From: Candidatus Parvarchaeota archaeon
GTDB lineage: Archaea; Nanobdellota; Nanobdellia; Parvarchaeales; Parvarchaeaceae
Length of the DNA stretch: 8,047 nucleotides
Direction of reading: 5' to 3'
NCBI GenBank assembly: GCA_030044235.1
Contig: JASHWD010000039.1
Location: forward strand, 1-8,047
The position numbers and the translations under genes are program-made. The notes beneath the pieces were generated by a model, which saw only the letters and a program-made list of their open reading frames with translations, did no database searches and was not told the origin of the DNA. This document shows positions 1 through 5,393 of the stretch, in pieces; positions within the stretch are counted from its first letter, which is position 1, and every line of letters starts with the position of its first letter.

Positions 1-183
1 ATTCGTAATCAAATCTGGTAAAAATTACCTTATTGATTATTTTTGTATGTTATGGATAATAAATATTTGAACAGAAAACCTGATTTTTGAATACGTTAGA
101 TGCATGAAGTCCGTATTTTATAAATTAAAACAGCGGAGAACATAAGAAAAAAACCAGTAATTTATCTGCAAAAGTCTTGCGTC
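1..183. other. AT-rich left flank without a recognisable gene
   Basis: No convincing gene lies here. One plus-strand frame is open from base 2 to a TGA at 68-70 (22 codons, ending ...LWIINI). It could be the tail of a gene that begins left of the window, but it is too short to identify. Minus-strand reading frames beginning with ATG are about 15-22 codons and look random. A TATA-like tract (tattttataaa, about 114-124) has no suitably spaced gene on either strand. The part nearest 184 probably serves as the 3' end of the neighbouring minus-strand gene. Confidence 0.5.
146..155 (-). terminator. Probable U-tract terminator of the EreA/ChaN-like gene
   Basis: Read on the minus strand, about 30 bases after the stop codon, the sequence is GGTTTTTTTC with seven consecutive T. 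Archaeal RNA polymerase terminates at such U-tracts without needing a strong hairpin. A weak 4-bp stem (GCAA/TTGC) lies just before it. The role is inferred from position and composition. Confidence 0.4.
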
Positions 184-1086
184 TTAATCTATATCAACAT
201 TTTTTGATGTTTTCATGGCTCTTTCTAGGTGTCTTTTGTCTATAGTGTATATATAATCCACTATCTCCTTCCCGTTTACGAACGCGGGTATGTATACGGT
301 CCTTGTTTGATGCCTAAATTTTGGCATAAGCAAAGATTTCATTCCTTTTTTTCTGCTGTTTTCGCCGAAGGTAGGTACGCTATAAGAATCTATTGCGTTC
401 CTATCATTTTCATCTTCTAGCCCATTTGAATTTATGCGCAGATAACTGTCTATTTCCGGGACTGCAACGTTTTTTGGTAGGTGCTTAATAGAGTAAAGTA
501 ACTCCGGTTCTACTCCGCTATCAGATACGATTTTTACCGGGAAGCTAGAAACGGTTACAATGTTCTTTGGTGACACTCCGCAATCCACAAGTTTAGAGAC
601 GAAATTTTTCGAATCGTTCGGGTGGCCTTTCCAGTAATCCACATGACCAGCGCCTATAAGGACTATACATAATCCACGGCCATTCTCTTTTACGTACTTG
701 GCCCATCCTTTGTACGCTTTTCCGTTTTTTTCTTTTCGTGTCTCATCTGACTCAAGTCCATATACACTTACGCCACGGTTTATCGCAGTTCTTATAAGAC
801 GGTCGTATTTTTTGGGGTTTTGAGAATAAACGCAGGATGGGTCTTTTAGTGATGGACCATCTTTTGCATAGTCTCCTTCAGCAAGTGCTTCTAAAAACAG
901 GGAAGAAAAGTTCCCGCGCTCGATTAAGTTTTCTAAAAGATTTTTTATGCAGTTGTCAGAATGATATTCTCCTATTACTAGGTACTTTGCGCCGGCCCTG
1001 GCAAGCCCTATAAGTTCGGAGATATCGCTATGTTTAGACGTTCCGACTACATCTTCTAGCCGTATCCTAGCTTTCCCCGATCCCAT
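184..1086 (-). CDS. EreA/ChaN/TIKI-superfamily-like protein, function unknown
   Basis: This encodes a 300-aa soluble protein with no signal peptide or membrane segment, so it is probably cytoplasmic. The first half has the spaced motifs of the EreA/ChaN/TraB/TIKI superfamily: GEYHSD at residues 39-44, LFLEAL at 63-68 (acidic E66), RGVSVYGLESDE at 104-115, and GAGH at 145-148 (H148). In that superfamily the paired GExH and GxxH histidines with the acidic residues form a metal or active-site centre. Members include erythromycin esterases, haem-binding ChaN, TIKI-type proteases and domains of bacterial toxins. The substrate cannot be read from the sequence. The last 110 residues are polar and unassigned. 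The ATG is supported by a TATA-like box about 29 bases upstream, and the gene is separated by 59 bases from the cysS operon, so it is probably transcribed alone. Family placement is by motif only, with no alignment run. Confidence 0.6.
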   Translation of the reverse strand: MGSGKARIRLEDVVGTSKHSDISELIGLARAGAKYLVIGEYHSDNCIKNLLENLIERGNFSSLFLEALAEGDYAKDGPSLKDPSCVYSQNPKKYDRLIRTAINRGVSVYGLESDETRKEKNGKAYKGWAKYVKENGRGLCIVLIGAGHVDYWKGHPNDSKNFVSKLVDCGVSPKNIVTVSSFPVKIVSDSGVEPELLYSIKHLPKNVAVPEIDSYLRINSNGLEDENDRNAIDSYSVPTFGENSRKKGMKSLLMPKFRHQTRTVYIPAFVNGKEIVDYIYTIDKRHLERAMKTSKNVDID

Positions 1087-1109
1087 ATTATAATTACTAG
1101 AAACGAACT

Positions 1110-1120
1110 ACTATTTAATG
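1110..1120 (-). promoter_or_regulatory. TATA-like box of the EreA/ChaN-like gene
   Basis: On the minus strand the sequence reads CATTAAATAG, centred about 29 bases before the ATG at 1086. That is the distance expected for a leaderless or near-leaderless archaeal transcript. No Shine-Dalgarno sequence lies before the ATG, consistent with this reading. It suggests the gene does not depend on read-through from the upstream cysS operon. Confidence 0.45.
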
Positions 1121-1145
1121 GTTAATTATGTAGTAATATCGTATT

Positions 1146-1640
1146 TCAGCCGATGTAGACGTCTTTTTCCTTAGTCTCGCTGTTTTTCTCCAGATTATCG
1201 AGGATAAATTTGGTAATGCCAATGTACTCAGATTCCAAAGAGAACACGTCCTTTATTATTTTGTTGTATAAAGTAACAAGCTCGTCTTTTTCTGCGTGGA
1301 GATTTAGGATGCACGTATCAATCTGGAAAGCCAAAGCTATCATTCTTTCTGCCAATTTTCTGGTTTCAGTAAGTCTCTCGGCGTCCTTTAAGTATCTGTA
1401 AGCTAGCATCTGTTCATATCCGTTAGGCTGAGATATTGCGCTAGAAAGCCACTCAGCATTGGTGCCCAATCTTTGCGCTATGAGTCTTAGCACTGTTATG
1501 AGAAAAGTTTCTTCGTCTGGGTAAGATATGTTTTTATCGAAACCGCCGACCGCTCGCAGAAGGTATTTTAGGTCTGGCAACTTGCCGGCCATTTTTTCGC
1601 GCCAGTATTCCAAGTTTTGATCGTCTTTTTTATCTGCCAT
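1146..1640 (-). CDS. Helical hypothetical protein cotranscribed with cysS
   Basis: I do not recognise this 164-aa protein. It has no membrane segment or signal peptide and looks almost entirely alpha-helical. A charged N-terminus (MADKKDDQNLEYW) is followed by heptad-like hydrophobic helices at roughly residues 18-36, 44-60, 78-125 and 130-150. The single cysteine is in the DTCILNL stretch. No catalytic motif is apparent. Its start codon overlaps the 3' end of cysS: the ATG is at 1638-1640 and the cysS TAA at 1630-1632, giving 11 shared bases in different frames. No Shine-Dalgarno sequence is visible, so translation is probably coupled to termination on cysS. The context ties its expression to cysteinyl-tRNA synthetase, but it does not prove a functional link. 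Confidence 0.75.
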   Translation of the reverse strand: MADKKDDQNLEYWREKMAGKLPDLKYLLRAVGGFDKNISYPDEETFLITVLRLIAQRLGTNAEWLSSAISQPNGYEQMLAYRYLKDAERLTETRKLAERMIALAFQIDTCILNLHAEKDELVTLYNKIIKDVFSLESEYIGITKFILDNLEKNSETKEKDVYIG

Positions 1641-3027
1641 ATTTTCTGTCTTTTATTATCAAATAATCCGAATTCGCTAGGTCTATTATCTTGAATCCCG
1701 CGTCTTTTATAACGTTTCTTTTTTTATCAGCTTCTTTCCAATCTCCGCTTTGTCTTAATGATTTTCTTTCTTCTGCGATTTTGAATAGATTTTTTGGTAC
1801 GACGTAGTCCTTTATTACGCCGATAAATCCGTTCATTGTATCAATCGTTTCGATAAGATTATCATATTCCATGAGGCTTATCTTGCCTTTCTGAGCCTTG
1901 GCGTTTATAAGGTCTATTATTTTAAAAAAGTGCAAGAGCGCTGAGTGAGTATCGAAGTCTTTGCCAATCGCGTCTTCGAAGTCATTAGATTCATTCTTGA
2001 TGATGTCCATGGTTTCTGTATCGGCCGGGCCGATTTTTTCCAATTTCTCGAGTAATTTTAAGGCTATGTCGATATCTTCCAGCGTCTTTTCATATTTTCT
2101 CAGCGACTCAAAAGAAAAATCTAGTTTTGACCTGTAATGCGTATCTATTATCATCAGTCTGAAAGACATCGGATCGAACTCTTGTTTTTCTATGTCGCGC
2201 AGTGTAAAAAAATTGTACAGGCTTTTTGACATCTTCTTTCCGTTTACTAACAGGTGTTCAGGATGCACCCAATATTTTACGAATTTCTTCCCGTTGTATG
2301 CCTCGCTCTGTGCTATTTCGTTTTCATGGTGAGGGAATATTAGGTCCACAGCTCCGCTATGGATATCTAAAGTTTCTCCCAGGTATCTTAAACTCATTGC
2401 CGAGCATTCTATATGCCAGCCCGGTCGGCCCTTTGGCAGCTCTTTGTCCCAGTAAACATCGCCATCGTTTTCGGTCCAGTTTTTCCACAGTGCAAAATCG
2501 GTGGCGTTTTCTTTGTCATATTCGTCATTTTTTATCCTTGATAGACCGCCGTCGGCTTTGGCCCCGGATAGTTTTCCATAATCCTTGAATTTTGAGACGG
2601 AATAGTATATCCCATCGTCAGCTGTGTACGCATAACCCTTCTCTAAAAGGCCGAGTATAATCGCTTTCATCTCTTCTATATTTTCGGTAGCTCTGGGGTA
2701 GACCTCAGCTCTTTTTATGTTCACTTTGTCTATATCCTCAAAAAAATATTCAGTGTATTTATCAGTGAACTCCTTAAGCCCCATTCCGCGTATTTTTGAG
2801 TTCTTTATCGTCTTATCGTCTACATCAGTCAGGTTTATTACCTGTTTTACCTTAAACCCGCTGCCGAGCAGCGTCCTGCGGATGATGTCATAAAATATGA
2901 ATGTCCTTATGTTCCCTATGTGTACGAAATCATATACGGTCGGACCGCAGCAGTATAACTTAACTTCATCTTCGTTTACAGGCGTGAATTTTTCGATTTT
3001 TTTGCTTAGGGTATTATAAACTTGCAT
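1630..3027 (-). CDS. cysS: Cysteinyl-tRNA synthetase
   Basis: This class I aminoacyl-tRNA synthetase activates cysteine with ATP and charges tRNA-Cys in the cytoplasm. At 465 aa it has the usual bacterial/archaeal CysRS length. The Rossmann catalytic domain starts with CCGPTVYDFVHIGN: C27 is the expected first zinc ligand and HIGN at 36-39 is the HIGH signature. WHIEC gives C208, and FPHHENE gives H233 and E237, completing the zinc site that selects cysteine by its thiol. KMSKS is intact at 265-269. The remainder is the helical anticodon-binding region, ending in the typical 'R...GDWKEADKKR......GF.I.D' tail at about 421-450. All key residues are present, so the enzyme should be active. A small deviation is Tyr271 after KMSKSL where many homologues have Gly. 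The ATG has a strong GGAGGT ten bases upstream. It heads an operon with the overlapping helical gene downstream. Confidence 0.98.
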   Translation of the reverse strand: MQVYNTLSKKIEKFTPVNEDEVKLYCCGPTVYDFVHIGNIRTFIFYDIIRRTLLGSGFKVKQVINLTDVDDKTIKNSKIRGMGLKEFTDKYTEYFFEDIDKVNIKRAEVYPRATENIEEMKAIILGLLEKGYAYTADDGIYYSVSKFKDYGKLSGAKADGGLSRIKNDEYDKENATDFALWKNWTENDGDVYWDKELPKGRPGWHIECSAMSLRYLGETLDIHSGAVDLIFPHHENEIAQSEAYNGKKFVKYWVHPEHLLVNGKKMSKSLYNFFTLRDIEKQEFDPMSFRLMIIDTHYRSKLDFSFESLRKYEKTLEDIDIALKLLEKLEKIGPADTETMDIIKNESNDFEDAIGKDFDTHSALLHFFKIIDLINAKAQKGKISLMEYDNLIETIDTMNGFIGVIKDYVVPKNLFKIAEERKSLRQSGDWKEADKKRNVIKDAGFKIIDLANSDYLIIKDRKYGR

Positions 3028-3037
3028 AAATAATTAA

Positions 3038-3043
3038 ACCTCC
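3038..3043 (-). promoter_or_regulatory. Shine-Dalgarno site of cysS
   Basis: On the minus strand the sequence is GGAGGT, ten bases before the cysS ATG at 3027. It is a perfect match to the anti-Shine-Dalgarno end of 16S rRNA and fixes the cysS start. It is the only strong site of this kind that I see in the window, so cysS appears to use a leadered mRNA while most neighbours look leaderless. Confidence 0.8.
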
Positions 3044-3049
3044 GAATCA

Positions 3050-3060
3050 ATTAAAGTTTA
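3050..3060 (+). promoter_or_regulatory. Candidate TATA-like box of the four-TM gene
   Basis: The sequence attaaagttta is centred about 30 bases before the ATG at 3086, consistent with a leader of only a few bases. It is a poorer TATA match than the cysS box facing the other way. It lies between the inferred cysS start site and the cysS TATA box, so the two promoters would overlap. This is inferred from spacing. Confidence 0.35.
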
Positions 3061-3069
3061 TTAGCAACG

Positions 3070-3080
3070 TATTTTATAAC
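3070..3080 (-). promoter_or_regulatory. TATA box of cysS
   Basis: The minus strand reads GTTATAAAATA, a good archaeal TATA box centred near 3075. A start site about 26 bases downstream would fall near 3049, leaving a leader of about 22 bases that contains the GGAGGT site. The box lies only 6-16 bases from the ATG of the divergent plus-strand gene, so it cannot be that gene's own TATA box at normal spacing. Confidence 0.65.
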
Positions 3081-3085
3081 TGTTT

Positions 3086-3820
3086 ATGGTGCTTGCGGGT
3101 TTAGGCAGATGGCTTGGCGGGATCCTTTTCTTTTTTGGTTTGATTTCGTTTATTACTTTATATGCGGCTAACAATTCAGGCGTGCTTTCGCCCCAGTATC
3201 TGAACAGCGCAATAGGTCAGATAGCGAACGCCTCCTCTTCCTGCAGTTCAATAGGTGGGATAGGTTCAAGTTGCACAGCAAATAATACGGAAGTTTCTCA
3301 GATAGAATCTGCTCTAAGTCAGTTTAGCACAAACAACCCTGGCTGTAATCTTGGCTGTTTGCTGACGCAAGAGCTTTCGCAGGCGTCGCTCACCGCGAAT
3401 AAGACCGGCGTAAGTGTTCCATTATCAACATCGGATACGGGATTGTATCAGATAATAGCAGAAGTAGTGGCGGTAATCGGCGCGGTTTTGATTTTTTTCT
3501 CCTATGAAGGCTCGAAAAAACTTTCGGCTTTAGGCAGGGGGTTTTTATCGGTGTCCATAATATCCTTTGTCTCTACCTATATTCCTTTAGTTTACGTTTT
3601 TCCTTATCTGCTTTCAAATTTAACTCTGGACGGCTTTAAATTGAGCATACCGGCGAGTGTGACAGCACCTTTCACAAGCTTAGTCCTTAATTTAGATATA
3701 ATATTTGCCATTGTGGGGATAGTGCTTATAGCAATAAAGTACGTAGCATTTAGAAAAAAACCGGCGCCAACTCAATTGCCCATGACACAATTGTCTACAG
3801 GCAACCAAAATAACGTTTAG
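3086..3820 (+). CDS. Four-TM membrane protein with cysteine-containing outer loop
   Basis: I do not recognise this 244-aa protein. The first hydrophobic helix (about 9-27) follows a short basic N-terminus and may act as a signal anchor. A polar Ser/Asn/Gln-rich loop of about 90 residues (28-118) carries all four cysteines: C53, C63, C87 and C91. By orientation this loop is probably outside the cell, and the cysteines could form two disulfides. Three more membrane helices follow at about 122-139, 153-175 and 202-222. A short basic cytoplasmic stretch (FRKKPAPTQ) and a polar tail close the protein. There are potential N-glycosylation sites in the loop (NAS, NNT, NKT). The gene ends with three in-frame stops (TAG TAA TAA). 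It is divergent from cysS and followed 135 bases later by another small membrane protein with its own promoter. Confidence 0.8.
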   Translation: MVLAGLGRWLGGILFFFGLISFITLYAANNSGVLSPQYLNSAIGQIANASSSCSSIGGIGSSCTANNTEVSQIESALSQFSTNNPGCNLGCLLTQELSQASLTANKTGVSVPLSTSDTGLYQIIAEVVAVIGAVLIFFSYEGSKKLSALGRGFLSVSIISFVSTYIPLVYVFPYLLSNLTLDGFKLSIPASVTAPFTSLVLNLDIIFAIVGIVLIAIKYVAFRKKPAPTQLPMTQLSTGNQNNV

Positions 3821-3832
3821 TAATAATCCGAT

Positions 3833-3850
3833 AGGCCGACTTTTTGGCCG
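3833..3850 (+). other. Short GGCC dyad around a T-tract
   Basis: Just after the four-TM gene, GGCC at 3834-3837 and GGCC at 3846-3849 can pair across an 8-base loop containing five T. The stem is only 4 bp, and the same sequence can be read as a direct repeat of GGCCG. It might contribute to transcript ending, but on its own it is weak. Confidence 0.2.
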
Positions 3851-3902
3851 CACTAAACCAGAAAACTATCGATTTTCCACATTTTTATGCAATATAATCG
3901 CG

Positions 3903-3918
3903 TTTTTTAGCTGTTTTT
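3903..3918 (+). terminator. Double U-tract, probable terminator before the small two-TM gene
   Basis: Six T at 3903-3908 and five T at 3914-3918 form two U-tracts in the RNA of the upstream four-TM gene, immediately before the TATA-like box of the next gene. U-tracts are the intrinsic termination signal in archaea. The placement makes it likely that the two plus-strand genes are separate transcription units. Confidence 0.4.
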
Positions 3919-3923
3919 AGGAA

Positions 3924-3934
3924 GGATATTTAAG
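3924..3934 (+). promoter_or_regulatory. TATA box of the small two-TM gene
   Basis: The sequence ggatatttaag is centred about 26-27 bases before the ATG at 3956, the exact spacing of a leaderless archaeal transcript. The next in-frame ATG (3968) would be 38 bases away, so the spacing supports the upstream start. No Shine-Dalgarno sequence is needed or seen. Confidence 0.6.
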
Positions 3935-3955
3935 GTCACAAATCGAGCCTATAGT

Positions 3956-4171
3956 ATGAAAGGACATATGAAATGGGATAAAACCGCAGCAGGAGACTTG
4001 ACCGGATTGGTCCTTGTCGTACTTGGTGTGCTAGTCTGGTTGTACGGAGATTACTACCAGTGGGCATCCAGCGTATGGTGGGACTATGTATATGCCGGAG
4101 TAGGTTTAATTGTCTTGGGCGTGATTATCTGGACTGTTGCAGACGCAATGGCCATGATGCACAGAAAGTGA
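3956..4171 (+). CDS. Small aromatic-rich two-TM membrane protein
   Basis: This is a 71-aa protein of unknown function. A short basic/polar N-terminus (about 1-14) is followed by a first hydrophobic helix at about 15-31, a short loop, a second helix at about 45-63, and a tail ending in MMHRK. The loop is packed with aromatics: Y30, Y33, Y34, W36, W41, W42 and Y44. The whole protein has six tryptophans, which is high for its size and suggests an interfacial loop at the membrane surface. With both termini charged or polar, a cytoplasm-loop-out hairpin is likely. There are no cysteines and no catalytic motif. The leaderless-type promoter spacing and the coherent hydrophobic pattern argue that it is a real gene despite its size. 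It is followed by a hairpin and a T-rich tract, so it appears monocistronic. Confidence 0.75.
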   Translation: MKGHMKWDKTAAGDLTGLVLVVLGVLVWLYGDYYQWASSVWWDYVYAGVGLIVLGVIIWTVADAMAMMHRK

Positions 4172-4191
4172 CGATTAAGCCTAGACGCTAA

Positions 4192-4240
4192 GTCAAAGTC
4201 TTGACAAAGTTTTATTTTTATTTTTTATAATTTTATATTT
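4192..4240 (+). terminator. Hairpin plus T-rich tract after the small two-TM gene
   Basis: GTCAA at 4192-4196 and TTGAC at 4201-4205 form a perfect 5-bp stem with loop AGTC. They are followed by a long T-rich run (4210-4240). This lies 20 bases after the plus-strand stop codon and before the convergent minus-strand gene ends at 4249. It is the best terminator-like structure in the window. Confidence 0.5.
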
Positions 4241-4248
4241 TCTGCAGG

Positions 4249-4725
4249 TTAGGTATCTTTTCTTAAATCTATTGAGCCACCATAATATTCTGCATAGTAA
4301 ACTTTAGAATCTTTGAATGTTATTTTCTCTTTGCCTTTGAACTCGCTTATATCACCCTTCCATTCATTATCATATTTCCAACCGGGAAATTTTTGGTTTA
4401 CAAAATTCTTTGGGCCCCTGACCGGCATAGATTTAGGTGCTGCACGCAAAGAGGCCTTAAGAAAACCGCCAAAATCAGCGTAAGGCGCTTTTCCGTTGTA
4501 ATCCCCCCTATAAGACATCATCCATTCTAGGTGGTTGTCTATCCATACGGTTTCTAAACCTTGAAATGGCTCGCCACCGCCATATTGGTCTAGATAAGTA
4601 AACTTTCCCTTCTTTATGGTTATTGTGTGCAATCCGGGCATCGGTTCGCTTTCTACCGCGGATTCATCAGCCCAGCCTTCTATGCTGTTCAAAAATGCGG
4701 TTATCTCTTTTAGCTTATTTCCCAT
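4249..4725 (-). CDS. DUF5680-like domain protein
   Basis: This 158-aa soluble protein resembles the DUF5680 family, known to me mostly from bacteria, where it often follows a DNA-binding HTH domain. The family look comes from the central block at residues 44-61, YLDQYGGGEPFQGLETVW, followed by the aromatic 'W.M.YRGDY' stretch at 67-76. Near the C-terminus is an 'F.G.E.I......VYY..Y.GG.ID' stretch (129-153). Here the domain stands alone with no HTH part. It has no signal peptide, membrane segment or cysteine. Its biochemical role is not known, and many conserved residues are aromatic or glycine rather than obviously catalytic. It follows the TM-hairpin gene by 28 bases on the same strand, without a good Shine-Dalgarno site or TATA box, so cotranscription is plausible. 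The family call is from memory of the motif. Confidence 0.7.
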   Translation of the reverse strand: MGNKLKEITAFLNSIEGWADESAVESEPMPGLHTITIKKGKFTYLDQYGGGEPFQGLETVWIDNHLEWMMSYRGDYNGKAPYADFGGFLKASLRAAPKSMPVRGPKNFVNQKFPGWKYDNEWKGDISEFKGKEKITFKDSKVYYAEYYGGSIDLRKDT

Positions 4726-4753
4726 CTTTAAAGTATTAATTCAAGACTAGTTT

Positions 4754-5260
4754 TTAGTTGGATTCGTCTAAATATTGCGATAATTCTTTTCTCTTTTCGT
4801 GCCTTTCGATTATTTTTCCGATAGGTGACAGTTCGTTGTTTCCGAACCTTTTCTTGAAGTATTGGTAAACACGGTTCTTCGGTTCCGTGTCCTCTTTGAA
4901 GTGAGCAAGCATCTCTATAAAAGAAGAATATTTCGGAGGATTCTTCACTTGCTCATAAGACATGTAAGAAGCGAACCCGGCAAATGCCAGGAATGGTGAT
5001 GCTATGATTGCGATAAGGTCATAAGGGTATGGTATAGAACTTGCGCCACCTCCGAGTATTAGCGATCCCCCAACACCTATTCCAGCAACAGCTTTCTTTA
5101 CATTGCTGCTTATGGGCACATAGCTTTCTTCATCTTCTGGAGTTTCTGAAGCAGCGGGTTTTTGTGGCATCAAGTCTGGTTTTGGGTTGTATATTTCAAA
5201 TCCTTTATAGGCGGTGTAAGGTTCGGTTTCTCCGGATAGCGTTTTTTCTAGGTCTTCCAT
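4754..5260 (-). CDS. TM-hairpin membrane protein, unknown
   Basis: This is a 168-aa protein that I do not recognise. Residues 1-52 form an acidic, proline-rich and probably disordered N-terminal segment. Two close hydrophobic segments follow: a glycine-rich one at about 57-75 (AVAGIGVGGSLILGGGAS) and one at about 80-100 (YDLIAIIASPFLAFAGFASY). They make a hairpin that places both ends on the same side, probably the cytoplasm. The last 65 residues (about 104-168) are basic and helical (KNRVYQYFKKRFG, then IIERHEKRKEL). There is no signal peptide or cysteine. It is divergent from another unknown protein whose membrane hairpin is also glycine-rich, and it is followed 28 bases later by the DUF5680-like gene. 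The ATG fits a TATA-like box about 34 bases upstream, implying a very short leader. Confidence 0.75.
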   Translation of the reverse strand: MEDLEKTLSGETEPYTAYKGFEIYNPKPDLMPQKPAASETPEDEESYVPISSNVKKAVAGIGVGGSLILGGGASSIPYPYDLIAIIASPFLAFAGFASYMSYEQVKNPPKYSSFIEMLAHFKEDTEPKNRVYQYFKKRFGNNELSPIGKIIERHEKRKELSQYLDESN

Positions 5261-5289
5261 AGTTTTATTAGCTGATTAGAATGTAAGGA

Positions 5290-5299
5290 GTATATAAGT
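5290..5299 (-). promoter_or_regulatory. TATA-like box of the small TM-hairpin gene
   Basis: The minus strand reads ACTTATATAC, centred about 34 bases before the ATG at 5260. This would give a start site near 5268 and a leader of about 7-8 bases. No Shine-Dalgarno sequence is visible. Confidence 0.45.
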
Positions 5300-5310
5300 A
5301 TTACAAAATA

Positions 5311-5327
5311 GGGGGTTTTTTAAAAAA
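5311..5327. promoter_or_regulatory. G5 and T6A6 palindrome between divergent promoters
   Basis: Five G are followed by TTTTTTAAAAAA (5316-5327), a perfect 12-base self-complementary A/T block. It sits between the two outward-facing TATA-like boxes of the divergent membrane-protein genes, about 20-30 bases from each. A position like this could be a shared operator or a bent-DNA element. Simple A/T richness is the alternative, and no regulator is known from the window. Confidence 0.25.
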
Positions 5328-5355
5328 GTTAGAATACTTACAATGTATTATGTCT

Positions 5356-5369
5356 ATTTATATTATATC
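5356..5369 (+). promoter_or_regulatory. TATA-like box of the large TM-hairpin gene
   Basis: The AT-rich block atttatattatatc contains overlapping TATA-like matches centred about 28-33 bases before the ATG at 5394. Either register gives a leaderless or very short-leader transcript. The bases just before the ATG (aaaaataacactt) contain no Shine-Dalgarno site. Confidence 0.5.
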
Positions 5370-5393
5370 TTTTCTTAACTAAAAATAACACTT

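Noticed and set aside
1..70. C-terminal fragment of a plus-strand gene entering from the left
   Set aside because: The frame is open for only 22 codons to the window edge with no recognisable motif, so it cannot be supported as a gene.
229..420. Plus-strand 63-codon frame opposite the EreA/ChaN-like gene
   Set aside because: It is antisense to a motif-bearing protein's C-terminal part and has no promoter or homologous look.
2226..2588. Plus-strand 120-codon open frame within cysS
   Set aside because: It lies wholly opposite well-conserved cysS catalytic-domain sequence and its translation has no recognisable features. It is a shadow frame.
3069..3080. gtattttataac as the TATA box of the plus-strand four-TM gene
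   Set aside because: It would be only about 11 bases from the ATG, too close for transcription to start before the start codon. Read on the other strand it is ideally placed for cysS.
3827..3955. Possible structured RNA or tRNA in the gap between the two plus-strand membrane genes
   Set aside because: Only short dyads are present (GGCC/GGCC and GAAAA/TTTTC). There is no T-loop, acceptor stem or CCA-like pattern, and U-tracts plus a TATA box explain the region.
5041..5262. Plus-strand 73-codon frame opposite the small TM-hairpin gene
   Set aside because: Its hydrophobic look arises from the complement of the membrane-segment codons, and it has no promoter of its own.
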